DNA of 64,000 nucleotides from assembly GCA_029747015.1 (NCBI GenBank), contig JAKOGI010000107.1, forward strand, positions 379,606-443,605, read 5' to 3'. The notes under the pieces were generated by a model. That model had not been told where the DNA came from and did no database searches. It saw only the letters and a list, made by a program, of their open reading frames with translations. A program made the position numbers and the translations under genes. Positions 13,184 to 24,910 of the stretch are shown piece after piece (the first letter of the stretch is position 1; every line of letters starts with the position of its first letter). Source of the stretch: Carnegiea gigantea (lineage: Eukaryota; Streptophyta; Magnoliopsida; Caryophyllales; Cactaceae).

Positions 13184-16100
13184 TGTAACACCTCCAAAAT
13201 GCTAATGACATGATTTATAAAAAACTGCAGCAGAAGACCTAGTGATAGAAGGCGCTACTGCCGTCCTGATAAAGACAAGGCTCATTGAAACCATCTAATC
13301 TTGCGACTCATGTTCACAATCACAATATCTATTAAACTGAAACACTCCAAGACCAAAGTCCATAATAGTTCAACTTCAATACAATCGATTTAATCATACC
13401 ATATGCTAAATCGCACTCTACACTACACAAATATATTGAAGAGGTCGATCCCAACATTCATGTTATGCTGAATCCACTGTGAGCATCTGATGACTTCGAA
13501 AAGGGCTTGCTAAATGGAGAAACATGTGATACTTCATCGCCTAAAATGGAAAACATGAAAATAATTCGAAAATGTGAGCTAAAACTCAGTACATGCATTC
13601 CTGTATTGTAAAATGAGCGTAGAAACACTGCTGATAGGTACCCACCTTTGCAATTCATTTAGTTCGCAATAACAATAAAAATAAAAGTAATATGAAACTG
13701 AATAACTCATTATTATCTGGATGTGAACCCCTTGCAATGATATGATCTATACATAGGTATACATCTGCCAATCTGATCAAGAGTTGGCTGGAGATCGCCC
13801 GGGTAAATGATGGTCTGACGCCCTATAGATGATAATTGATGAGGTCACAAGTTAAAAGGCAAATCATTGTAAAAACTGATTCATTGATAAATGCATTAAG
13901 AGTTGTAACTTGATAAACATGTTCTGCTTTCTGAAGATACAGGCAATGAACGTACCTGAAATCTTTTGAATGTAATCTAATTTGTAAAACATGTTTTTGA
14001 TTTAATAAATATGTTGTGACTTGATAAGACTATGCATAATGGGGAACGATTTGTAGGTACATAAATGTTGTTGTAAGTATGTGTAGTCAGTAAATGATCC
14101 TTACTCACATAGTTGAGTAAGTAAAAGTATGTGTAACCGAAATTAGGTAATTAAATGCCACACATAACTTGGGTATTTCAATATTACTTCAAAACTGAAT
14201 AATGAAAGTAATTAAATCCGATATAAAGTAAATGAAAGTAAAATAGACCACTGTGAGATGAATGAGATTACCATTGAAAAGGCCTTGATACTGACAAATG
14301 AGAGAGTGGTTATGGCCTTTTCTGAGATAGGTTGCTGATACGGGTTTATGGCTCACTGATGTATAGCTTGATTCAAGATAACAGGGAGTACACTAGATTG
14401 GCTTAATAAGTGTATTTGATACATTTTGAATTGAGTAAGTAATAAAAGTTTGAAGCAAGAGAGATATATCTTAGTTCAAAATAGTATAAACTGCAATAAC
14501 TTGGTCTAATAAATATGGTTTTTGAGTCACAACTCTCCCCACTTCTCCTATTTCATTCATAAATCCATTATATATAGAATTCCACCCCAAATGAGTCATT
14601 AAACTCAATAGAAGCTGTTAAGCTCACTAAACTTGATATTTTCTTCGTAAAATTCATAATTAATTCAAAGTTCATAAACAAGCTCCTAAATTGTATACTT
14701 GTCTTCTTCTTTCTCATTAATCAAGCTAAAAGCTCCATGAAAGTCTATGAATATTCATTTTCCCCTTAAATGACCTTACTTGGTCCAAAATACACAAAAT
14801 GACTATGTGATCAATCTCACTCAATCTTTATTATTGCTCTTTATATAATTACTCAAAATGCTTCCAAAAATTACCAAACTCAAAATACTCAACCAAAATT
14901 CATGAAATCTTTTAGGAAATTTGAAAATAATATAAAAAACCTGCAGTAAAAGTTTTAGAATTTTTCTCCAAGGATACGCTTCACAGAAATTACAATAACA
15001 ACCTAATTTGAACCAACGTAGGTCAGTTCACTTCAAAATTTCATAACTTTCACCCTTGACCTTAAATGGCGACCTAAAACTCCAATATGGAAAGAACAGA
15101 AAGTCTGAAAAACTTTCATTCTCAATAGAAAATATGATTCCCACAATAGGGTTCCCATAATGAGGTTAGAACACAAGTGTGTTAATTATGATTAAACCTG
15201 CATAGTTCTAGCAAAACAGCCATAACTTTGTCCACAAAACTCGGATTAAGGTGATTCAAAAGCCATGTGAAAGGTAAATCATTGATCTAGCTCTCTACCA
15301 AAATTCATAATTTTTGGTTGGGCCGATCATTACTAATTTATTAGCAAATGTTATCCTATTTTCTGCTATTTCCCAGCCACAGTGATTGCTTTCTCCTTTC
15401 TTTTCTGTCATAAATCGAGCTGAAAGCCTCAATGAAATCCATGAATATCTATTTCCCCCTTAAGTAATCTTATTTTGGCCATAGTACATCAAATTTCTCC
15501 ATGATAAATTTTACTCAATAATCAATATATTTCATTACATCAATATCCACAATCTCCCAATAAATTCATTAACTTACATAATTAGTCGAACCAACCTCTT
15601 TTGGTCACGAATGGGACTTTTTATGCTTCACCAATTGAGCCAAAAATTTTCATAACATCCATTTTCAAAGTCATTAACATATCCAAAGTCCCAACAACTT
15701 CATTAATACATGATTACATAATTCGTATCTAAAATAGGGAAGTTTTTTTCAAAATTTCATAACTCACTGATTACACCTCCAAAATTCATGACATTTTGCC
15801 AGAAAATCCCAAATAATATAGAAACTCTACAGTAAAAATTTTTGAATTTTTGGACAACCCCATAATTTCCAGAATATTCGACAGTGGGCAATTCAACAAA
15901 TGCATGATCATGAAATCCTAGGTTATGCCCAATTCCAATCTTGACTCAAACCTCCATAAATGACTTCAAAATCATCATTTACAACATTAAATCTATTTTT
16001 TGTATCAAAGATCACAACAAGGAAGTAAAATAGCTCAAACTTATACTTGCCTAATTTCAAGTCACTTGATCAAGCCCTTGATCAAATACCCATAACCCCA

Positions 16101-17037
16101 AACATCTCCAAACTCAGTAAAAATTGCATAATAACACTTATTTTGATCATATAAACACATGTTATAATTAAAATAATAACAAAAACGTGAAATCACACAA
16201 GATGGAGGTTAGGGTTTACCTCTTGTCAAGCTTGGAAGGGAGGCTGTTTGAGTGAGTGGGGAAGGTTGCCATGGCTAGTGGGGGACTAGGGGTAGCGCCC
16301 AGTCACATTTGATGGTTGGATGGTGGCTGTTTGGTAGCCGGAAAGGGGCTGGGGTGGTGCTGCCCTGCTACTTGGCGTGAGGTAGGAGAGAGAGAGAGAG
16401 AAGAGGAATGTGTGTGTGAGTGTGTGTTTACTTGGTTGAGATTGAAGATAAATACTTGGCTGATTTTTAAGCCTCCAAAAATATCCTTTTGCCAATTAAA
16501 ATTAGATACAAATGATAGCAATTAACTTAATTTAATTGCACCAAAAGTTTTGGTCTAAAATTTGAGCTTATTGGAATTGGGCCATAATTTGGGCCCTATG
16601 AATTGGGCCTAAAGAAATGAATTCAGGCCTAAGTTTTTGCGTAGCTAAAACTTGAAATTTTATGACGTTATGAAAAATAATTTAACGCTCAATCGTAATT
16701 ATCGAGGCCTACTATCGATTCACCTAAAATTCAATCAATCAATGAAACTTGAATTAACAATTAATAAAACTTGGATTACAAAATAAGACCCAAATGAAAT
16801 ATCCCCAAACCGGGATGATTCAATACGATATATGAAAGCGAAAAATTTAGATGACATAAAGTAATTCAGTAAATATATAAATTAAATGTAATTGAATTAA
16901 TAAACATGATTTGGTTAAACCAATAACCATGAGTGATTAAATCAATAAATATGATTAAATAAATAAATAAATATAATTTAAATAAATAAATAAATATAAT
17001 TTAAATAAATAAATATGGGTTAAGGTCGGTTATTATA
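13184..17037 (-). repeat. 3' LTR (3.85 kb) of the nested chromovirus derivative
   Basis: Begins TGTAACACC and ends GGTTATTATA, where the second copy ends GGTTATTACA. It contains GA (near 16386-16402) and AAAT microsatellites (about 16945-17015). Short ORFs near 16286-16525 overlap each other on both strands around the GA tract and match no family. Confidence 0.87.
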
Positions 17038-17733
17038 GCTTCACCCCCTTAAAGAGTTTCGTCCTTGAAACTTACGATTTTGATCATGTATGCAATGTCA
17101 CCTCAAGTATGGATAGTTGGTTTTCACTACTTCCTTCCAAAAAGGTATGATTAGCCCAAAGTGTATAGCTGCTTAATCCAGCGGTCAAGTATCTAGATCC
17201 TCAGTGACTTCACTAGCTCGATTACTTTGGTTCAAAATTGATATTCTCTTCAAAAGAAAATCTTGTTACTGTAAAGGAGGTACTCTACTCTACTAACTCT
17301 CTGCCTTGACCACTAATAGGCATGGAAACCATTGCATTTCCTAATAAGTACTCTGATACTGACTCATAAAGCCCAATGTAACGAGGACTCAACTATCTTT
17401 GATGTCCAGTCTGTTAATACCCTTAACTAGAGAAGCCCTTTGGAATACTTTATATCTCATCTGAACTTTGATTGTCTCCTTCTTTGGTCAAAATGACCAT
17501 ATGACTCTTGGGTAATCCTTGTGTCACTTTAGTATGTACTTGAACTGTCTCATTATTCTCGATGCTTCTTCTAACTTACTCTAATACCGCTAGACATTGT
17601 TTGAGATTATGCCCGTATCAAAAAGTCCTCATCTGATGTTCTTAATGCATCACATGATCTTCTCTCATTAGATTAGTCTAAGATCTACTCTAAGTTCGAA
17701 TTAGATGCTAGAATAAATATGGTCAGAGATGAT
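17038..17733 (-). pseudogene. residual internal region with chromodomain and gag-like traces
   Basis: Next to the 3' LTR, the minus strand encodes a decayed chromodomain end. LWANHTFLEG is comparable to LWVNHTSSEATWETEEDM of the element at 39.8 kb, and both are followed by an AAGTTTCxAGGACGAAACT string before the LTR. Nearer 17600, a weak GHNLKQC string may be the remnant of a gag zinc knuckle. Everything between (PR, RT, RNase H, IN) is absent. The chromodomain call is fair; the gag call is weak. Confidence 0.55.
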
Positions 17734-20700
17734 GATTAAACTGAAACACTCCAAGACCAAAGTCCATAATAGGTCAACTTCAATACAATCGATTTAATCA
17801 TAGCATGTACTAACTCACACTCCACACTACACAAGTATATTGAATATAGACCTAACCTTGACCCTGAGGTCGATCCCAACATTCATGCTATGCTGAATCC
17901 ACTGTGAGCATCTGATGACTTCGAAAAGGCTTGTTAAATGGAGAAATATATAATACTTCATCACCTAAAATGGAAAACATGAAAATAATTCAAAAATATG
18001 AGCTAAAACTCAGTACATGCATTCCTGTATTGTAAAATGAGCGTAGAAATACTGCTGATGGGTACCTACCTTTGCAATTCATTTAGTTCGCAATAACAAT
18101 GAAAATGAAAGTAATATGAAACTGAATTGCTCATTATTATCTGGATGTGAACCCTTTGCAATGATATGGTTTATACATAGGTGTACACCTGCTAATCCGA
18201 TCAAGAGTTGGCCTGAAGCCGCGCGGGTAAATGATGGGCTGACGCCCTATAGATGACAACTGACGGGGTCACAAGTTAAATGGAAAATCACTATATAAAC
18301 TGATTCATTGATAAACGCATTAAGAGTTGTAACTTGATAAACATGTTATGCTTTTTGAATATATAGGCAATGGACGTACCTAGGATCTTTTGAATGTAAT
18401 CTGATGTGCAAAACATGTTTTTGATTTGATAAATATGTTGTGACTTGATAAGACTTATGCATAACAGGGAACGATAACTAGGTATCGACTCTGTTTCATA
18501 AATGTCATCGTAAGTGTGTGTAGTCAGTAAATGATCCTTACGCAGATACTTGAGTAAGTAAAAGAATGTGTAGTAGAAATTGAGTAATTAAATGGTATAC
18601 ATAACTTGGGTATTTCAATATAACTTCAAAACTGAATTAATGAAAGTAATTAAATCCGATATAAAGTAAATAAAAGTAAAATAGACCACAGTGAGATAAA
18701 TGAGATTACCAAGAAAAAGGCCTTGATGGCGACAAATAAGAGAGTGGTTGTGGCCTTTTCTAAAACAGCTTGCTCATACGGGTTTAAGGCTCATTGATGT
18801 ATAACTTGGTTCAAGATAATAGTGAGTACACTAGATTGACTTGAATGCATTTGATACATTCAGAATTGAGTAAGTAACGAAGGCTTTGAGGTCAAGAGAG
18901 ATATATCTTGGTTCAAAATAGCATAAACTGCAATAACTTGATCTGACGAATATGGTTTCTCAGTCACAACTCTCCCCACTTCTCATATTTTATTCATAAA
19001 TTCATTATATATAGAATTTCACTCCAAATGAGTCATTGAACTCAATAGAAGCTATTAAGCTCACTAAATGTGATATTTCTTTGTAAAATCCATAATTGAT
19101 TCAAAGCTCATAAACAAGTTCCCAAATTGTATGCTTGTCTTCTTCTTTCTCATTAATCAAGCTAAAAGCTTCATGAAAGTCCATGAATATTCATTTCTCC
19201 CTTAAATGACCTTACTTGGCCCAAAATACACAAAATAAGTGCATGATCAATCTCACTCAATCTTCATTATTGCGCTTTACACAATTACTCAAAATGCTTT
19301 CAAAAATTACCAAACTCAAAATACTCAACAAAAATTCATGAAATCTCATAGAAAATTTGAAAATAATATGAAAAATCTACAGTAACATTTTTAGAATTTT
19401 CCTCCAAGTATACACTGTACAAAAATTACAATAACAGACCAATTTGAACCAAAGTAGGTTAGTTTATTTCAAAAATTCATAACTTTCACCCTCGACCTCA
19501 AATAGAGACTTGAAACCCCAATATGGAAAGAATAGGAAGTCCTGAAAAACTTTTAATTGCAACACAAAATATGATTCCCACAATAGGGTTCCTAAAATGG
19601 GGTTAGAATACAAGTGTATTAGTTTTGATTAAACCTATGCAGCTCTAGCAAAATAGCCATAACTTTGTCCACAGAACTCAGATTAAGGTGATTCAAAAGA
19701 CATTTAAAATATAACTCATTGATCTAGATTCTTACCAAAATTCATAATTTTTGAGTGGACCGATCATTACCAGTTTATTGACAAATATTCTCCTGTTTTC
19801 TGTCATTTCCTAGCCACAGTCATTTCTCCTTTCTTTTCTCTCATAAATCGAGCTGAAAGCCCCAATGAAATCCATAAATATCTATTTCCCCCTTAAGTGA
19901 TATTATTTGGCCATAGTACATCAAATTTCTCCATGATAAATTTTACTTAATAATCAATATATTTCTTTACATCAATATCCACAATCTCCCAATAAATTCA
20001 TTAACTTACATAATTAGTCGAACCAACCTCTCTTGGTCATGAATGGGACTTTTTATGCTTCACCAATTTAGCCAAAAATTTCATAACATCTATTTTCGAA
20101 GCCATTAACATATCCAAAGTCCCAGCAACTTCATTAATACATGATTACATAATTCGTATCTAAAACAGGGCAGTTTTTTTCAAAATTCCATAACTCACTA
20201 ATTACACCTCCAAAATTCATGATATTTTGCCAGAAAATCTCAAATAATATAGAAACTCTACAGTAAAAATTTTTGAATTTTTGGACATCCCCATAATTTC
20301 CAAAATTTTCGACAGTGGGCAATTCAACAAATGCATGATCATGAAATCCTAGGTTATGCTCAATTCCAATCTTAACTCAAACCTCCATAAATGACTTCAA
20401 AATCATCATTCACAACATTAAATCCATTTTTTGTGTCAAAGATCACAACAAGGAAGTAAAATAGCTCAAACTTATACTTGCCTAATTTCAAGTCACTTGA
20501 TCATGCTCTTGATCAACTACGCATAACCCCAAACATCTCCAAACTCAGTAAAAATTACATAATAACACTTATTTTGATCATATAAACACATATTATAATT
20601 AAAACAATAATAAAAGCTTAAAATCACACAAGATGGAGGTTAGGGTTTACCTCTTGTTAAGCTTGGAAGGGAGGGTGTTTAAGTGAGTCAGGAAGGTTGC

Positions 20701-21448
20701 CATGGCTAGTGGGGGACTAGGGATAGCGCCTAGTCGCATTTAATGGCCGGATGGTGGCTGTCTGGTAGCCGGAAAGGGGCTAGGGTGGTGCTAGCCTGCT
20801 ACTTGGTGTGAGGTAGGGGGGAGAGAGAGAGAGAAGAGGAATGTGTGTGTGAGGGTGTGTTTACTTGGTTGAGATTGAAGATAAATACTTGGATGATTTT
20901 TAAGTCTCCAAAAGTATCCTTTTGCTAATTAAAATTAGACACAAATGTTAACAATTAATTTAATTTAATTGCACCAAACTTTTTGGTCCAAAATTTGAAC
21001 CCATTGAAATTGGGCCATAATTTGGGCCCAATGAATTGGGCCAAAATAAATGAATTCAGGTCCAAGTTTTTGCGTAGCTAAAACTTGAAATTTTGTGACG
21101 TTATGAAAAATAATTTAACGCTCAATCATAATTATCGAGGCCTACTATCGATTCACCTAAAATTCAATCAATCAATGGAACTTGAATTAACAATCAATGT
21201 AACTAGAATTGCAAAATGGGACCCAAATAAAATATCCCCCAATCGGGATGATTAAATACGATAAATGAAAGCAAAAAATTTAGATGACATAAGGTAATTC
21301 GGTAAATATGTAAATTGAGTGTAATTGAATTAATAAACATGATTTGGTTAAACTAATAACCATGAGTGATTAAATCAATAAATATGATTAATTAAATAAA
21401 TAAATACGATTTAAATAAATAAATATGGGTTAAGGTCGGGTTATTACA
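17734..21448 (-). repeat. 5' LTR of the nested chromovirus derivative, U5 end deleted
   Basis: Colinear with 13331-17037 of the other copy; homology starts abruptly at ATTAAACTGAAACACTCC. It lacks the terminal 147 bp but contains about 35 bp near 17840 missing from the other copy. It ends in the TTATTACA terminus abutting the ATGTG duplication. Confidence 0.85.
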
Positions 21449-21453
21449 ATGTG

Positions 21454-23060
21454 TAATCCCTTAGATGACAGTACATGACCTAGTACTATCCCATGCTCCA
21501 CCGTGAAATGACACTTTTCAAAATTAAGTACTAAATTAGTCTCAATACAACACTTAAGCACTAAAGTGAGATGATGTAAGCATTAATCAAATCAATCACT
21601 ATGCACTGTAAAATCATCTATGAAAACTTTCATAATTTTGATAATAAAATCAGAGAAAATACTCATCATACATCTTTGAAATATAGCAGGAGTGCTACAC
21701 AGACCAAGTGGCACCTCCTAAAAGCATAGGTGCCAAAAGGGTAGGTAAAAGCGGTCATTTTCTAATCCTCAGGAGTTATAGGGACTTGAATATAACCTGA
21801 ATGTCCATCAAGAAAGTAATAGTGTGACTTCTCAGCTAATCTCTCTAACATTTGGTTCATGAAGAGTAAGAGAAAATGGTCTTTCTTTGTGGCCTTATGT
21901 AGCTTTCTATAGTCAATGCATACTCTCTAGCTACTCTGAACTCTAATAGGTACTAACTCACCTTCTTTGTTCTAAACTACTATTGTCCCCTCCCCCCCTT
22001 TTAGGAACTACACGCAGAGGACTATCCCACTTAGAATCAGCTATGTACTCTAGCATCTAACCACTTAAGAATGTCTCTTTGAACTACCTCCATCATAGGT
22101 GGGTTTCGACTTCACTGAGGGTCTCTCTTAGGCTTAGTATTTGACTCTAACGTGATTTTATGTGAACAAAAAGCAGGGCTAAGTACTTTAAGGTCTGCTA
22201 AGATCCACCCTAACACTTCACTATATTCTCTAAGCACCCTAATAAGTTATCCTCTAGTTCAAATGTAAGTACATTAGAAATTATAACATGTACGATCTCA
22301 TCATCCCCCTAAATAAGCATACTTAAGATTTTCCGGCAATGGTTTTGATTCTAGTTTAGGGGGTGAAATGTAAGAGGATAGCAACTTTGTGTGACTTTTA
22401 GGCAATTCTAGCATCTTAGGTATGTTAATTATGTGCAATTCCAACAAAGATTTTACGCTATCTACTACTACATCATCAACATGATAAGGTACGTTTTGAA
22501 GCACAAATTGATCTAAACCCTGAGTAAGCCCAATTAATAATTCATCTTCATGAGACAATTCATAAACATCTTGGGACAATTTATCAATCACGTCAAGTGC
22601 ATAAAGATGGTTCACATCAGTAGGAAATCTCATAGCATAAAAAATTCAACCTAATAACTTCACTATCAAATCCATAGTGCATGTCCCTCCATCCACATGT
22701 ATTTGTGTCCTAGATATTTAAGAAATGGTCTATCAAGCAATATTAGAATGTCATGGCATGCATTACTCATATTCGATACATAAATATCAGCAAGAAAAAT
22801 GAACTCTTGACTTGGACTAAAACATCCTCTAAGACTCCATCTGGATATGCGCTGCTCCTATCAGCTAACTGAATGAGTGGACTAGTTTTCTTTAACTCTC
22901 CTAAATTCATTTTAACGTAAATGAACCTAGGTATTATATTAATGGAAGTTCCTAAATCAAGTATGGCTCTATCAAAGTAAATATTTCCAATTCTATAGGG
23001 AGTAGAGAATACACCTGGATCCTTACACTTAGGGGGAAGCTTCTTTTAGAGAATAACAGA
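21454..23060 (-). pseudogene. Athila-like pol, 5' part: protease and RT fingers/palm
   Basis: Minus strand. The protease active-site region ILDLGTSINIIP lies near 22,955, and the linker ending PENLKYAYLGG near 22,310 marks the start of the RT domain. RT palm strings FLDGYSGYIQ (near 21,800) and the catalytic VFIDDFTV (near 21,630) follow. The frame then reads CHFTVEHGIVLGHVLSSKG up to the nested insertion and resumes across it at DKAKVD. Many stops are present. The piece at 22301-22633 is the longest surviving open stretch. Confidence 0.83.
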
Positions 23061-24730
23061 CATGTTTTCCCCACAATTACCTTTTCATTCCCTTTCAATT
23101 TACGTTATGCAGTATAAATCTCTTTAAGGAACTTAGTGTAATGAGGCACCTGCTTAATGGCATCTAGGAGAGGGATGTTGATCTCTACCTTTCTAAATAT
23201 TTCTAATATCTCTTGGTTTGCCTCATCCACCTTAAAAGTTATCCCTCTGAGTCTATTAGAAAAGGGTGGTAATGGCTTGTAAGATTCCTTATTTTCACCT
23301 ACTTCCTCAGCATTAGAGGTGGATCTTGGTTCTTGCTTGGTTCAAGCTTGTTGACCTCTATTTCTTATTCCTCCTCTCTACTCCTCCTAGGTTGCTTCAA
23401 CTCTTTCCCACTCTTAAGTGTCATGGAACTCATATCTTCCTTTGGATTCTAGAAGGTTTGAGACGATAACCTATGTTGCATTTGGGTCTGTAGGTTGCTA
23501 ACTATGGCATTAGTAGCAGTCTATCTATCTTGGACTTGTTTAAGAGTCATTTCCATGTTCTAAAACCTGTTTGTCAATCTCCTTTTTCTGGTCATTCATC
23601 TTTTTTAGAACTTGCTCTAAAAGAAAATCTGTTCTATTCTGAGTAGATGGTTGATGTGATGGTTGATCAAAACCTGGGGGGTTATTCCTAAGTCCATACC
23701 TAAGGTTAGGGTGGTCTCTTCATCCTTCATTATAAGTGTTGGAGTATGGATTATACTTCCTTTGACCTTTGTTAGAAAACGCAGTATTCACACCCCCCTG
23801 AAGTGTATGGCACATATTAGAAGCTTGCCCCTCTAAACAACAAATACCACACACCACTGCTTTTTGAACTTCTCCAGTGATTAGTTTGTTCAATATAGCA
23901 GTGATATGAGATTATTAGGTCTCTACAAATGGACATGAACTAAGCTCATTGACCTTATTGAATTGGGATTCCCTAGTTTCAAATTGTTGAGTGTTTTGGG
24001 TCATAATATTAAACAAATCTCTATCTTGTGCTGGAGTCTTATTAACTAAAGCCCTCCCTCACTAGCAGCATTTACGATATTTCCATCTATAGGCAATAAG
24101 CATTCATAAAAACATTGAATTAATAATTGTTCAAAAATCTTATGTTGGTGACAACTAGCACGTAATTTATTAAAAAGTTCCCAATACTTATGGAAAGTTT
24201 TCCCAGTTATTTGTTTAATTCTACATATTTCTTTTCTAATAAATCCAATTCTAGATCCTGAAATTTTTTTTTTTCTAAAAATGCTTTATGGACTTGAGTC
24301 CATATAGTGAATGTTATAGGGAGCAAGTAATATAGCCAATCTTTGGCCTTATCCTAACCTGAAAAAGGAAATGTTTCCAATCTAATTTGGTCCTGGGTGA
24401 TGCCTCAGATTGCATGGTCAAACATGTGATAATGAACTTATTAATGCGATGATATGAATCCTCACCAGGTAGTCCCTGAAACTTAGGTAGTAAGTTTTAA
24501 AATCTAGAGTTTACCTTTAATGGTCCGTCTAATGTAGGATAAGTAATATGCAAAGGTTGGGTTTCCAAATTAGGTGCAGCAAATTCACGTAAGGTAGCCA
24601 TATCAATTTTCATATCTTTAGAACTTACTGATCCAGGGATTACAGATCTAAAATCACTTACCTTACTTCCAAACTCCTCAAACTTATGCTCCTTTTTTTC
24701 TTCAATCATGTGACCACTCCTTAATAGCAC
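23060..24730 (-). pseudogene. Athila-like gag
   Basis: The N-terminal open piece (24497-24730) begins MLLRSGHM and contains MATLREFAAPNLETQPLHI, closely resembling the start of Athila/Tat gag proteins. Downstream, toward 23,600, the minus strand shows decayed gag and a gag-pol linker with short-lived frames. The nucleocapsid zinc knuckle expected near 23,830 is no longer clear. Structural capsid role in the family; nonfunctional here. Confidence 0.72.
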
Positions 24731-24778
24731 AAACTAAAAAGACCCACAAAAATAAAATATTCGAGTTAAAAGAAAACA

Positions 24779-24898
24779 ATAAAAGTAGTAAAATTAAATA
24801 GATAAAAACTAAAGATTTTATTTTCTTTCATTGTTTCAATAAAAGTAGTAAAATTAAATAGATAAAAACTAACGATTTTATTTTCTTTCCCAAACAAT
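24779..24898. repeat. 60-bp tandem duplication in the 5' leader
   Basis: Two consecutive 60-bp copies. The first about 50 bases match almost exactly (AAAAGTAGTAAAATTAAATA and onward) before the copies differ at the junction with the primer site. Confidence 0.9.
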
Positions 24899-24910
24899 GG
24901 CGTCAAAATT
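24890..24910 (-). other. primer-binding site of the Athila-like element (degraded)
   Basis: Minus strand directly after the 5' LTR reads AATTTTGACGCCATTGTTTG. The TTTGGCGCC/ACC-GTTG type of site is seen intact in the younger element at 61309-61328. Transitions have eroded it here. Confidence 0.65.

Larger units (their letters stand above)
13184..21448 (-). mobile_element. long-LTR chromovirus derivative nested in RT
   Basis: The insertion starts TGTAACACC and ends TTATTACA. A perfect 5-bp target duplication ATGTG lies at 13179-13183 and 21449-21453. Two long direct repeats (13184-17037 and 17734-21448) flank only 696 bp of internal sequence, which retains a chromodomain-end remnant and little else. 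The right copy lacks the first 147 bp of the LTR, so one deletion removed its U5 end, the primer site and early gag, and another removed nearly all of pol. The LTRs differ by many scattered changes. The element is non-autonomous and dead. Confidence 0.87.

Noticed and set aside
16286..16525. Three overlapping ORFs on both strands near a GA repeat
   Set aside because: Inside an LTR, mutually overlapping, and without family resemblance.
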